Positions 1 through 11,853 of a stretch of DNA of 44,657 bases are shown here, piece by piece (position 1 is the stretch's first letter; each line of letters starts with the position of its first letter). Position numbers and translations under genes: made by a program. Where the stretch lies: positions 1-44,657 of the forward strand of contig NZ_MWOK01000026.1 of NCBI RefSeq assembly GCF_012932145.1, in the 5' to 3' direction. Source of the DNA: Acidovorax sp. SRB_14 (GTDB taxonomy: Bacteria; Pseudomonadota; Gammaproteobacteria; Burkholderiales; Burkholderiaceae_C). Under the pieces are notes generated by a model. It saw only the letters and a program-made list of their open reading frames with translations. It searched no databases and was not told where the DNA came from.

Positions 1-1242
<1,242 letters not shown>

Positions 1243-1384
1243 GTAAGAAACGCGTCCATCCGGGCGCTGGGTATCGGCCTGTCGGGGCAGCCCGTGTGGG
1301 GTTGCCGAGCCAGTGTCAGGCTGATCTGGTTCAAATGAGGGAGCCCGCAATGAAGGTTTGCATCGTCCCCAGCAGAGAGCTGTA

Positions 1385-1407
1385 TTGCGCACAACTGGAG
1401 TGCGCAA
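1385..1407. repeat. 8-bp perfect inverted repeat between rhlE and ettA
   Basis: TTGCGCAC and GTGCGCAA are separated by 7 bp in the divergent intergenic region. The spacing and symmetry fit a dimeric regulator site or a short hairpin. It is about 85 bp upstream of ettA and 145 bp upstream of rhlE. No regulator is assigned. Confidence 0.4.
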
Positions 1408-1490
1408 CAGCGGTTATTGTCGCATGAGTCGATAATCGGGGTTTGTTTGCAGAATCCTCTGCCTTCTTTTTGCAGGTGTGACTACTTCCG

Positions 1491-3152
<1,662 letters not shown>

Positions 3153-3192
3153 CATCGGCGATCCAACGCCACCCGCCGGGGATCGCTTCGCC

Positions 3193-5454
3193 ATGCCAGT
3201 GCCTCCATCCCGCTTGAGAACGGTCTTTCGGGCCTGTGTCGTCACCGCCGTGCGCGAGGGCGAGGCGGTGATGGCGCAACTCATCGAGGCCACGCGTGGG
3301 GCGTTGGCCGGCCAGGAATCGGGCACGCGCGGCATTGCGCAGCGCAACCTGGCCAGCGACGCGCTGCGCCTGCTGGGCCAGCACGAGGCTGCGCTGCTCA
3401 AGGCCTATCCGATGGCCTTGCTGGAAGTTTTTGCCGAAGGGCCTGCTGCCGCGCGGCCCCGGCAGACCGACCCTACCGGCATGGATTTTGGCGAACTGGC
3501 CCTGGTGGACGACGCCGAGGTCCAGGCCCAGGTCGAGCTCTCGCGCGCGCAGCAGCGGGCGCTGCATGCCACCGATGCGGCGCTGGCAGAACTCAACGCC
3601 CTCGTCAGCGCCGCCCAGGGCCTGCAGCGCGTGCAGCCCGAGCGCAACCCCTTGCGCCCGGAAAACTACATCCGTGCGCTGCAACGGGTGGTGACCGAGA
3701 CCGGTGCGCCCGCGCCGGTGCGGGACCTGTGGATGCAGCATTTGGGCGAGTTGCTCGGGCCACAGCTCGTCGGCGCCTACCAACGCGCTGCCCAGGCGCT
3801 GCGCGGGCAGGGCGTCGAGCCCGTGGGCTACGGCGTGGCGCTTGTGCCCGGCGTGCGTTCGGGGTATTCGGGCTACGCGAGTGCCTATGCCGACAGTGGC
3901 CACCACAGCCAGGGCATGGCATACGGGGCACCGTCGGGATACGCGCGCGGTGGGGAGGGCGCCGGCTGGATGGGCGACCCCGCAGTGGGGACGTTGACCG
4001 CAGAGACCGAAGAGGCCTGGCTCACCGTAGGCATCCTGCGCCAGTTGTTGGCCGGCGGCGATCCGTACGCTGCGCTGCACGGCAGCGCATATGCAGTGGA
4101 GGCACCGACCCCAGGGCTGCACCCCGCATGGGCCGAGCCCCAGGTAGCAGGAGTCCCAACGCACACTGAACGGGCCGGTGGCCCGCTGCCAGCGGCTGCG
4201 GCCGAGGCCTTGCACGACATGGCGCAGCTGGAGCGGCTGGTCGGGCGCTTGGCCCAGGGCGCCCCCCTGTCTGGCGCGCGGCCCCTGGGGGCTGCGCTGG
4301 GCAGCCAGAATATTTCTTCTGGCAGTTCCATCGATTCCCCAGGGCGCGCCGCCGAGGTGGTTGCGCGCATGGTCGAGAACCTGGCGCAGGATGCGCGCCT
4401 GCTGCCAGCCGTGCAGCGTGCCGTGCAAAGCCTGGAGCCGGCGATCCGCAAGCTGGTGCGGCACGACCCCCGTTTCTTTTCCGACAGCCTGCACCCCGCA
4501 CGCCGCCTGCTCGATGAGTTGACGCAGCGCAGCCTGGCATTCGCCTCACCGGAGGCGCCCGGCTTTGCTGGCTTCATGCGCACCGTCCATGAACGGGTGG
4601 AGCCGTTGTGCCGCCTCGAGGTCGTCAACGCCGCCTCCTTCGAGTCCGGGCTCGGCGCGTTGCAAGCCGCCTGGGATGCGCAGGCGCACGAACTCCAGGC
4701 GCGGCACGAGGGAGAGGCGCAGCAGCGGTGGCAGGCGCAGCAGCGCGAAGCGCTGGTGGGGCGGATCGCCGCCGACATCCGCACGCTGTCCGGTGCCGAA
4801 CAGGTCCCTGCCGATGTCTTGGACTTCGTGGCCGGACCGTGGGCGGATGTGGTGGCGCTGGCACAGTTGGAGGGGCCTGAGGCTGCCGATGGCGATCCGG
4901 GGGGCTACCTCGCGTTGGTGCCCGAACTTTTCTGGAGCGCCCAGCCCGCGCTGGCGTGCACCGATCCCGCGCGGTTGATTGAGGCCATGCCGCACCTGGT
5001 GGCCACGCTGCGCACCGGACTGCAGTCGATCGGGCACCCCGAAGACCTGGCCCGCGCCTTTCTGGAGCGCTTGACCGGTCTGCACCAAAGGGCGCTGGCC
5101 GCTGTTGAGACCATGCCGTCTGTGCCCGCGCAGCACGCTGCAGAGCCCGTGCCCCCGAAGACGGCCACCGCGCCGGCGCCGCCCGAAGTGGAGGTCGAGT
5201 TCACTGTGGGCACCTGGGTGGAGCTGCTCAGCAACCGCCGCACGGTGCGCACGCAACTGACCTGGACCAGTCCGCAGCACACGCTGTTCCTGTTCACGGC
5301 CCCGGACGGAAGCACCCAGTCGATGACGCGGCGCATGCGTGACAAGCTGGCGGCGCAAGGGGCCCTGCGCGTGGTCCCTGCGCCCCCGATGGCGCGTGCC
5401 ACTGAGGGAGGTGCGGCCTCAGCGCCCGTGCGCAAGCCGCCCCACAGCCGCTGA
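3193..5454 (+). CDS. DUF1631 family protein
   Basis: Large protein of 753 aa and unknown function, matching the DUF1631 family common in beta- and gammaproteobacteria. It has no signal peptide or obvious membrane segment. The N-terminal part (residues 1-160) and the C-terminal part (about 400-750) are the recognisable regions. The C-terminus carries the family's typical ending, with WVELLSNRRTVRTQLTW followed by LFLFTAPDG and SMTRRMRDKL, which looks like a PilZ-like beta fold. The middle, about residues 215-330, is Gly/Tyr/Ala-rich and probably disordered. The reading frame is open further upstream inside ettA, but ATG 3193, 40 bp after ettA, is the first plausible start. The ribosome site is weak. 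Cotranscription with ettA is possible. Confidence 0.8.
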   Translation: MPVPPSRLRTVFRACVVTAVREGEAVMAQLIEATRGALAGQESGTRGIAQRNLASDALRLLGQHEAALLKAYPMALLEVFAEGPAAARPRQTDPTGMDFGELALVDDAEVQAQVELSRAQQRALHATDAALAELNALVSAAQGLQRVQPERNPLRPENYIRALQRVVTETGAPAPVRDLWMQHLGELLGPQLVGAYQRAAQALRGQGVEPVGYGVALVPGVRSGYSGYASAYADSGHHSQGMAYGAPSGYARGGEGAGWMGDPAVGTLTAETEEAWLTVGILRQLLAGGDPYAALHGSAYAVEAPTPGLHPAWAEPQVAGVPTHTERAGGPLPAAAAEALHDMAQLERLVGRLAQGAPLSGARPLGAALGSQNISSGSSIDSPGRAAEVVARMVENLAQDARLLPAVQRAVQSLEPAIRKLVRHDPRFFSDSLHPARRLLDELTQRSLAFASPEAPGFAGFMRTVHERVEPLCRLEVVNAASFESGLGALQAAWDAQAHELQARHEGEAQQRWQAQQREALVGRIAADIRTLSGAEQVPADVLDFVAGPWADVVALAQLEGPEAADGDPGGYLALVPELFWSAQPALACTDPARLIEAMPHLVATLRTGLQSIGHPEDLARAFLERLTGLHQRALAAVETMPSVPAQHAAEPVPPKTATAPAPPEVEVEFTVGTWVELLSNRRTVRTQLTWTSPQHTLFLFTAPDGSTQSMTRRMRDKLAAQGALRVVPAPPMARATEGGAASAPVRKPPHSR

Positions 5455-5465
5455 CGCGGCCCGGC

Positions 5466-6788
5466 TCACGCCGGAGGAAGCCGCTGGCGCACCAGCTGGA
5501 TGTGGTTGCGCAGCGCATACAGCTCGTCGGCATATGACAGCGGCACGCTCACTTTTTCCACCTGCGCTTCGAGCTGGTCCAGCGCCTGCGACAGCGCCGC
5601 CATGGGCAGCTGGCCCGATTCCATGTCGGTTTCGATCTCGCGCAGCCGCCCGTACCAACGGAACACGCGCGAGCGCACGCGAAACTGGTAGAGCGGCGGC
5701 ACGATGCGCGAGAGCGGCAGCAGGGCGGCGAGCAAGATGCCCAGTACCAGCCACATGCGCTCGATCAGGTTGGCGATCCAGAACGGCAGGTAGCGCTGCA
5801 GCAGCGGCACCGGCTCGTTGATCGCGCGGTCGGCCTCGGGGGCCATCGGCAGCTCGCTGAGGCGCGTGTTCGGAAACTCGCGGGCCCGGTTGAACCAGCC
5901 GGCCCCGCTGTGCAGCGCCTGGCCGGCCTGGGCAAACAGCTGCAGCAGGGCCGGGTGCGTGCCGCCCTGCGCCAGCAGCGCGGTGGTGGACGCCACCAAC
6001 CTCACGTCGGCGGGCGGCACATCGCCCGCCAGGTCGACCACGCCGCGCGGCAGCGTGACGGGGCTCAGGAACGCAAAGCGGCGGCCATAGGCTTCGTGCT
6101 GCGGAAAGTCCATCAGTTGCACGCCGGGCGTTTGCAGCAGCATCTGCACCATCGGTGCCTCGGGCGCCGAGGCAAACACCAGCACATCGAGCTTGCCGGC
6201 GAGGAAACCCACCGTGGCCGGCGTCTGCCCGAGCTGCGAGAGCCGGAGGTCGGTGGGCGCGATGCGGTTGGCAGCGAGCAGTTTTTCGACCAGCGTGGGC
6301 ACACCGCTGCCGGCCGTTCCGACGTTCACGCGCAGGCCGCGCAGCTGGGGCAGGGCGTCCAGGCGCCCCGAGCGGTTGCGCTGGCGCGCGGCGTCCTCGC
6401 GGTAGAACAGCCACAGCGGCTCGACGAACAGGCTGCCCAGCGAGGACAGCCCTTCCCGGTCGCTGGCCTGCAGCTCGGCCGTGCCGCCTTGCACGAAGGC
6501 CAGGTCCGCGCGGCCCTCGCGCAGCAGCTGCAGGTTGGCCGACGAGCCTTCGCTGGGCAGCAGCACGACGCGGATGCCATCGGCCGCCAGCGCCTTCTGG
6601 TAGCGCTTGCCAAACTCTTCATAGGCACTTTGCGCCGGGCCGGTCGCCAGCGTCACCTGCTTGGGCGGCGTGGGCTTGAGCCACGCATAGGCCAGCGCCA
6701 GCAGGCCGACGGCGAGAAAGGCGAGGGGGCCGGCGGAGATCAGCAGGTCGCGCAGCGACAGCAGCGTGTTGCGAAAGGCCTGGGGCAT
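5466..6788 (-). CDS. TAXI-family TRAP transporter solute-binding protein, membrane-anchored
   Basis: 440-aa protein of the TAXI (TRAP-associated extracytoplasmic immunogenic) binding-protein family, which normally delivers solutes to a TRAP membrane component. A hydrophobic anchor at residues 17-36 is followed by the family's ATGPAQSAYEEFGKRYQKAL segment, SEGSSANLQLLREGRADLAFVQGG near residue 85, and a long periplasmic domain. A second hydrophobic stretch near residues 335-360 (MWLVLGILLAALLPL) and a charged tail follow. The C-terminal membrane segment is unlike ordinary exported TAXI proteins. No TRAP permease gene lies nearby. It starts 11 bp after the P1 peptidase stop, so the two are probably cotranscribed. 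Confidence 0.8.
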   Translation of the reverse strand: MPQAFRNTLLSLRDLLISAGPLAFLAVGLLALAYAWLKPTPPKQVTLATGPAQSAYEEFGKRYQKALAADGIRVVLLPSEGSSANLQLLREGRADLAFVQGGTAELQASDREGLSSLGSLFVEPLWLFYREDAARQRNRSGRLDALPQLRGLRVNVGTAGSGVPTLVEKLLAANRIAPTDLRLSQLGQTPATVGFLAGKLDVLVFASAPEAPMVQMLLQTPGVQLMDFPQHEAYGRRFAFLSPVTLPRGVVDLAGDVPPADVRLVASTTALLAQGGTHPALLQLFAQAGQALHSGAGWFNRAREFPNTRLSELPMAPEADRAINEPVPLLQRYLPFWIANLIERMWLVLGILLAALLPLSRIVPPLYQFRVRSRVFRWYGRLREIETDMESGQLPMAALSQALDQLEAQVEKVSVPLSYADELYALRNHIQLVRQRLPPA

Positions 6789-6799
6789 GGGCTGGGCCT

Positions 6800-7804
6800 T
6801 CAGGCCAGATCGGCCATGCAGGGCAGGTGCAGGCCTTCGTGCGTCGTGAGGCTCCGCGCGGCCTGCACCGCGCGCAGCGTGGCGCGCGCCGTCGCCTCGG
6901 CGGCCATGGTGGCCAGCACCAGCATGCCGGGGTGATGCGCCGCTCGGCCGGTGGCCAGGGCGAACAGCGTGTCACCGTCGCTCATGGTGTGTACGGGATT
7001 GATGCTGCGCGCCAGCCCGTCATGACCGGCCATGGCCAGGCGCTGGGCCTGCACCTTGGAGAGCAGTGCATTTGTGGCGATCACGCCAATGGTGGTATTG
7101 CTGCCGGCCAGTATCGGATGGGGCGGCTCGCCGCGCAGCAGGGCGCGGCGCGTGTCGCGCAGCGCCAGTCCATCCACCGTGCGGGCTCCCGCCAGGGGCA
7201 GGCCAGTATCCGGGTCGACCACGTCGCCCACGGCATTGCAGGCGATGAGGGCGCCCACGGTCACATCGCCCACGCGCACCGACGCGGTGCCCAGTCCGCC
7301 CTTCATGGCGTGCTGCATGCCGAACATCTTGCCCACTACCGCCCCGGCGCCTGCGCCCACATTGCCCTCGACCGGCGGCTGCCGCGTGGCGGCGGCGCAG
7401 GCAGCGTAGCCAGCGGCCGCATCCGGACGGATGGTCATGTCGCCCACATGCAGGTCGAACAGCACGGCAGCGGGCACCAGCGGCAGGCGGCCCACGCCCA
7501 CGTCCAGACCCACACCCTGCTCTTCCAGCCAGCGCATGGCGCCTGTGGCGGCGTCGAGACCCCAGGCGCTACCGCCGGCCAGCATGATCGCATGCACGCT
7601 GCTCACCAGGTTGCCGGGTGCCAGCAGATCGGTCTCGCGCGTGCCGGGTGCGGCGCCGCGCACGTCCACGCCGGCGACGGCACCCTCGCGTGCGATGACC
7701 ACGCTGCAGCCGGTGGGGCGGCGCGCGTCGGTGTGGTGGCCGACCTCGATTCCGTCCACATCGGTGATCGCGCCGACCGACGGGTTGTGTGTGTCAAATG
7801 GCAT
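6800..7804 (-). CDS. P1 family peptidase (DmpA/NylC-type N-terminal nucleophile hydrolase)
   Basis: 334-aa enzyme of peptidase family S58/P1, whose members include the aminopeptidase DmpA and the nylon-oligomer hydrolase NylC. These proteins are cleaved autocatalytically, and the new N-terminal Ser/Thr is the nucleophile. The expected processing site is visible as AGSN-TTIGVIATNALL, cleaving before Thr237 with Asn236 in front, as in NylC-type members. The N-terminal portion carries GAITDVDGIEVGHHTD and the conserved GTRETDLLAPGN, and GGSAWGLDAATGAMRWLEE follows. There is no signal peptide, so it is probably cytoplasmic. It is first in a likely two-gene operon with the TAXI protein. The natural substrate (beta-peptide, amide or D-amino-acid peptide) cannot be read from sequence. 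Confidence 0.87.
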   Translation of the reverse strand: MPFDTHNPSVGAITDVDGIEVGHHTDARRPTGCSVVIAREGAVAGVDVRGAAPGTRETDLLAPGNLVSSVHAIMLAGGSAWGLDAATGAMRWLEEQGVGLDVGVGRLPLVPAAVLFDLHVGDMTIRPDAAAGYAACAAATRQPPVEGNVGAGAGAVVGKMFGMQHAMKGGLGTASVRVGDVTVGALIACNAVGDVVDPDTGLPLAGARTVDGLALRDTRRALLRGEPPHPILAGSNTTIGVIATNALLSKVQAQRLAMAGHDGLARSINPVHTMSDGDTLFALATGRAAHHPGMLVLATMAAEATARATLRAVQAARSLTTHEGLHLPCMADLA

Positions 7805-8116
7805 AACGCGTCCATTATCCAGGGCGTGGCAGGGCGGCCTGTGGCAGCAGCTGTCACAAGTTTTCAGATGGGCGGTGAGCAGGGATTCGTCGCGACATGG
7901 CTTAAATAAATGAAATCACATAAGCATTCGTTTTTATATTTGTTGTGTGTATGAGGTGTTCTTTTCATACTACGTCCCGTTGGTACCGCAAGAGCTGGCG
8001 CCGCACCGTACGCGTCGACATGTACCCCGTGGCCAGCCAGCTGCAGAGGGGGCGTGCCGCCGATTCACATTCACAGAGAACGCAGGTGCCAGTTGTGCAC
8101 CCGGAGATAGACACCC
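7805..8116. other. Intergenic region, AT-rich promoter-like segment upstream of the MetQ-like gene
   Basis: This 312-bp divergent gap contains a markedly AT-rich stretch at about 7901-7970 in an otherwise GC-rich neighbourhood. Within it ATAAGCATTCGTTTTTAT (7920-7937) has ATAA/TTAT half-sites, resembling sites seen upstream of sulfur-starvation-controlled transporters in related bacteria (from memory). A TTGTTG at 7940-7945 could be a -35 element, with no convincing -10. No gene is seen here. Confidence 0.35.
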
Positions 8117-8959
8117 ATGACCGATCGCTTCAAGACCCGCCGCTCCGTGCTGGCCATGGCCGCTTCCATCGCAGCCATCACCGCAACCTCATTCGGTTTG
8201 CCAGCAACGGCCATCGCCCAGGACGCTGGCAAGCAGCAGATCGTGATTGGCGGCACCGCCGGCTCCAACATCGACCAGCTGCAGGCCGGCATCGTGCCGC
8301 TGCTGCAGAAAAAGGGCTACAAGGTCAAGCTGGTCGAATTCAACGACTATGTGCAGCCCAACCTGGCACTGGCCGATGGCTCGCTGGATGCCAATTTCTT
8401 CCAGCACGAGGTGTACTTCAACCAGTTCAAGGGCGATCGCAAGCTGGATCTGTCGGCGCTGGTGCAGGGCCCCATCGCACCGATGGGCGTGTACTCCAAG
8501 CAACGCAAGAGCCTGGCCGAGTTGAAGGAGGGGGACCGTGTGGCCCTGCCCAACGACCCCAGCAACCTGGCGCGTGGCATCTTGCTGCTGCAGCAGGCGG
8601 GGCTGGTGAAGCTCAAAGAGGGTGTGAACCCGCTGCGCGTGTCGGAACTGGACCTGGCCTTTAACCCCAAGAAAATCAAGCTGGTGCCGCTGGACGCAGC
8701 CCACCTGCCCCGCGCGCTGGACGACACGCAGTTCGCCATCATCAATGGCAACTTCGCCATTTCCTCCGGTCTGAAGCTGCAGGAAGCTGTGTTGCTGGAA
8801 AAGACCCCCGAGCACTACCTGAACATCGCTGCCGTGAAGACCAAGGACAGGAACACGCAGTGGGCCAAGGATCTGGAGGCTGCCTTCCGTTCGCAGGAAT
8901 TCAAGGCCGTGGTGGACACCAAGTTCGCGGGCTATGCCAAGCCCGGCTTCCTGCAGTAA
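8117..8959 (+). CDS. MetQ/NlpA-family ABC transporter substrate-binding protein
   Basis: 280-aa extracytoplasmic binding protein of the NlpA/MetQ family, which usually serves D/L-methionine uptake through MetNI. The N-terminus has twin Arg (KTRRSVLAM) and a hydrophobic core ending in ATAIAQDAG, a standard cleavage site without the lipobox Cys that most MetQ lipoproteins have. Family features are IVIGGTAGSNIDQLQ at the start of the mature protein, GYKVKLVEFNDYVQPNLAL, LDANFFQHEVYF, RVALPNDPSNLARGILLLQ and the terminal PGFLQ. No MetN or MetI gene is adjacent. The AT-rich upstream region suggests regulation by sulfur status, which is speculative. A hairpin that could act as terminator lies about 110 bp downstream. 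Confidence 0.85.
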   Translation: MTDRFKTRRSVLAMAASIAAITATSFGLPATAIAQDAGKQQIVIGGTAGSNIDQLQAGIVPLLQKKGYKVKLVEFNDYVQPNLALADGSLDANFFQHEVYFNQFKGDRKLDLSALVQGPIAPMGVYSKQRKSLAELKEGDRVALPNDPSNLARGILLLQQAGLVKLKEGVNPLRVSELDLAFNPKKIKLVPLDAAHLPRALDDTQFAIINGNFAISSGLKLQEAVLLEKTPEHYLNIAAVKTKDRNTQWAKDLEAAFRSQEFKAVVDTKFAGYAKPGFLQ

Positions 8960-9068
8960 ACGTCATCGACACCAGCACCCCTTTTGCGTCAGGTATCACG
9001 CAGCCCAGGCGGCGTGATCCCGGGCCATGCATCTCTCCCCGGTGTGCTGCAGCAGCTTTCGCGGCAAA

Positions 9069-9094
9069 AGAGCCAGGCACGCGTTTCTGGCTCT
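9069..9094 (+). terminator. Putative terminator hairpin after MetQ-like gene
   Basis: AGAGCCAG (9069-9076) pairs perfectly with CTGGCTCT (9087-9094) across a 10-nt loop. AAA precedes the stem and ATTT follows it, so a short A/T extension is possible, but the U-tract is weak. It lies 110 bp after the MetQ-like stop codon. Confidence 0.45.
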
Positions 9095-9186
9095 ATTTGC
9101 AGCCACGCTTTATCGGTGCGTTTGGGCATCGCCGCGCTGGCAAGGCGCACCAAAGTTACTGGCGCCGGATTGCCCTCGGCGGGTGA

Positions 9187-9333
9187 TTGCAGGGTGCCAA
9201 CAGATCGGTTTCGCTTGTCCCGGTTGTCGCGCCGCACATGTCCATGGCGCCCTCGAACGCCATGACAACACGGCAGTCCGTGGGATGGCGGTGCTCAGTG
9301 AAAGTGGCCGACCTCAATGCCCGCCACGCGGGT
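9187..9333 (-). pseudogene. Decayed N-terminal fragment of a second P1-family peptidase
   Basis: Minus-strand translation gives VAGIEVGHF in one frame (9333-9301) and then, after a one-base shift, TEHRHPTDCRVV followed by GTSETDLLAPCN. These align in order with DGIEVGHHTDARRPTGCSVV and GTRETDLLAPGN of the intact P1 peptidase at 6800-7804. Only about the first 60 residues' worth is present. There is an internal deletion next to the glycine-rich segment, and the catalytic part is absent. It is a remnant of a paralogue or of an old duplication, not an expressed enzyme. Confidence 0.7.
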
Positions 9334-9420
9334 GCTGCTGCCGGGGGCGCCGGCGGGAGAAGGTGCATGCATGGCGGGCGATTGCGGCGCCGGGATCCCG
9401 TGGCCCGGCGCGCTCGCCAT

Positions 9421-11817
9421 TCAGAGCTTGCTGTTGCGCAGCCGCAAGGCGTTGCTGATCACTGAGACCGAGCTCAGGCTCATCGCCAGCGCCGCAATCA
9501 TGGGCGACAGCAGCCAGCCGGTGAATGGGTACAGCAGGCCCGCCGCCAGCGGGATGCCCAGCGCGTTGTAGGCGAAGGCGAAGGCCAGGTTCTGCTTCAT
9601 GTTGCCCACGGTGGCCACCGATAGCGCGCGTGCCGTGGCGATGCCGCGCAGGTCGCCCTTGACGAGGGTGACCTGCGCGCTGTTCATGGCCACATCGGTG
9701 CCGGTACCCATGGCGATGCCGACATCGGCGCGCGCCAGCGCAGGCGCGTCGTTGATGCCGTCGCCGACCATGGCAACGTTGCGGCCTTCTTTCTGCAGGC
9801 GCTCGACCAGTGCCAGCTTGTCGGCCGGTTTGACCTCGCCATGCACCTCGTCAATGCCCAGCCGCTGGCCCACAGCGCGCGCAGTGGTCAGCCCGTCGCC
9901 CGTGGCCATCACCACGCGCAGGCCGGCGGCGCGCAGGCTGGCCAGGGCTTCGGGCGTGCTGGCCTTGACGGGGTCGGACACCGCCAGCAGGCCGGCCAGT
10001 CGGCCGTTTACCGCCAGGTGCATCACGCTGGCGCCCTGGCTGCGCAAGGCCTCGGCCTGCGTGGCCAGCGGTGCCACGTCCACGCCGGTTTGCTGCATTA
10101 GCACCGTGTTGCCCAGCGCCAGTGCCTGCCCGGCGACGTTGCCGCGCACGCCGATGCCGGAGGCGGAGTCGAACTGCTCGGCTGCGGTCAGCGCCAGGCC
10201 ACGCTCACGCGCCGCATTGACGATGGCCGCCGCCAGCGGGTGTTCGCTGCCCTGGTCCAGGCTGGCGGCCAGGCGCAGCACGTCGTCGTCCGCAAAGCCC
10301 GCTGCGGCCACCGCGCGCTCGAAGGCCGGCCGGCCTTCGGTCAGGGTGCCGGTCTTGTCGACGATGAGGGTGTCGATCTGGCGCAGGTTCTCGATGGCCG
10401 CCGCATCACGGAACAGTACACCGCGGGTGGCGCCGCGACCGGTGGCGACCATGATCGACATGGGCGTGGCCAGGCCCAGCGCGCAGGGGCAGGCGATGAT
10501 GAGCACCGCCACGGCATTGATCAGGCCATACACCCAGCTCGGCTGCGGGCCGAATAGCCCCCAGCCGAAAAACGTCAACAGCGCCGCTGCCACCACCGCC
10601 ACCACAAAGTAGCCGGCCACGGTGTCGGCCATGCGCTGCATGGGTGCACGCGAACGCTGGGCCTGCGCCACCATCTGCACGATCTGCGACAGCACGGTGG
10701 CCGAGCCGACATGCTCCGAGCGCATGACCAGCGCGCCGCTGGTGTTGAGCGTCGCGCCGATGAGCTTGTCGCCCACGCGCTTGGTCACCGGCAACGGCTC
10801 GCCGGTCAGCATGGATTCATCGAGCGCGCTGCTGCCTTCCTCGACCACGCCGTCTACCGGCACCTTCTCGCCGGGGCGCACGCGCAGCCGGTCGCCCACA
10901 TGCACATGGGCCAGCGGAATGTCTTCTTCGCTGCCATCGGGCGCGATGCGGCGCGCCGTCTTGGGCGCCAGGCCGAGCAGCGACTTGATGGCGGCCGAGG
11001 TCTGCGAGCGCGCCTTCAGCTCCAGGATCTGCCCCAGCAAGGTCAGCGAGATGATCACCGCTGCCGCCTCGAAATACACCGCCACCCGCCCCATGGAGAT
11101 GAACGAGTCGGGGAACACCTGGGGCGCCACCGTGGCCACCACGCTGTAGGCAAAGGCCGCGCTGGTACCCAGGCCGATCAGCGTCCACATGTTGGGGCTG
11201 CGGTTCACCACCGACTGCACACCGCGCACCAGAAACGGCCAGCCGGCCCACAGCGCAATCGGCAGCGTAAGTACCAGCTCGATCCAGCTTTGCACGGCCA
11301 TGTCGAACCAGCCCAGCCGGTGGCCGAACATCGCCAGAAAGGTGACCACCAAGGTGAGCGGCAGCGTCCACCAGAAGCGGCGCTGAAAGTCCACCAGTTC
11401 GGGATTTTCTTCCTCGGTCAGTTCGGGAATCAGCGGCTCCAGCGTCATGCCGCACTTGGGGCAATTGCCGGGGTGGTCCTGCCGGATCTCCGGGTGCATG
11501 GGGCAGGTGTAGACCGCGTGGTCGCCGGCTGGAGCGTTCACTGGTGCTGCTCCAGATGCGTGCTCGGGCACAGGCGGGGCGTGACCCGGTTCATGTGGAT
11601 GTGCATGTGCATGCCCCTGCCCGGAGCCTTCCGGCTGCAGTGTCATATGGCATTGAGGGCAATGGCCGGGGTGGTCTTGCCGCACCTCCGGGTGCATGGG
11701 GCAGGTGTAGATGTTGCCGGGGATCGTCGGGGCCTGCGCCGACGGGTGCTGTGGGCCGTGGCCATGGTGCGAAGGGCCATGTGGGTGGCCTGGGGTGGCT
11801 GCATTGGGCGGGTTCAT
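9421..11817 (-). CDS. Copper-translocating P1B-type ATPase with two N-terminal heavy-metal-binding modules
   Basis: 798-aa inner-membrane pump expected to export Cu(I) (possibly Ag(I)) to the periplasm. Two copies of the short metal-binding module YTCPMHPE-[VI]-RQDHPG-x-CP-x-C-x-MTL lie near residues 37-61 and 104-129, separated by a His/Pro-rich linker. Classical GMTCxxC domains are absent. The CPC metal site is [13 protein letters not shown] near residue 442, the phosphorylation site is [11 protein letters not shown] near 485, the TGEP loop is MLTGEPLPV, and the hinge is [21 protein letters not shown] near 684. This architecture matches SilP/CopF-type pumps of copper and silver resistance clusters. 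It is the last gene of the leftward copper cluster, 36 bp after the CusF-like gene. Confidence 0.92.
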   Translation of the reverse strand: MNPPNAATPGHPHGPSHHGHGPQHPSAQAPTIPGNIYTCPMHPEVRQDHPGHCPQCHMTLQPEGSGQGHAHAHPHEPGHAPPVPEHASGAAPVNAPAGDHAVYTCPMHPEIRQDHPGNCPKCGMTLEPLIPELTEEENPELVDFQRRFWWTLPLTLVVTFLAMFGHRLGWFDMAVQSWIELVLTLPIALWAGWPFLVRGVQSVVNRSPNMWTLIGLGTSAAFAYSVVATVAPQVFPDSFISMGRVAVYFEAAAVIISLTLLGQILELKARSQTSAAIKSLLGLAPKTARRIAPDGSEEDIPLAHVHVGDRLRVRPGEKVPVDGVVEEGSSALDESMLTGEPLPVTKRVGDKLIGATLNTSGALVMRSEHVGSATVLSQIVQMVAQAQRSRAPMQRMADTVAGYFVVAVVAAALLTFFGWGLFGPQPSWVYGLINAVAVLIIACPCALGLATPMSIMVATGRGATRGVLFRDAAAIENLRQIDTLIVDKTGTLTEGRPAFERAVAAAGFADDDVLRLAASLDQGSEHPLAAAIVNAARERGLALTAAEQFDSASGIGVRGNVAGQALALGNTVLMQQTGVDVAPLATQAEALRSQGASVMHLAVNGRLAGLLAVSDPVKASTPEALASLRAAGLRVVMATGDGLTTARAVGQRLGIDEVHGEVKPADKLALVERLQKEGRNVAMVGDGINDAPALARADVGIAMGTGTDVAMNSAQVTLVKGDLRGIATARALSVATVGNMKQNLAFAFAYNALGIPLAAGLLYPFTGWLLSPMIAALAMSLSSVSVISNALRLRNSKL

Positions 11818-11853
11818 GCGGGACTTTCTGGCTGGATGTGCCGGTGGGTGTCC

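Larger units (their letters stand above)
8960..9420. other. Long intergenic region with terminator-like hairpin and decayed P1 peptidase fragment
   Basis: 461 bp without an intact gene lie between the MetQ-like gene and the copper ATPase (convergent). It holds a stem-loop at 9069-9094 and, on the minus strand at 9187-9333, a frameshifted fragment related to the N-terminus of the P1 peptidase encoded at 6800-7804. Nothing else was recognised. Confidence 0.6.
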
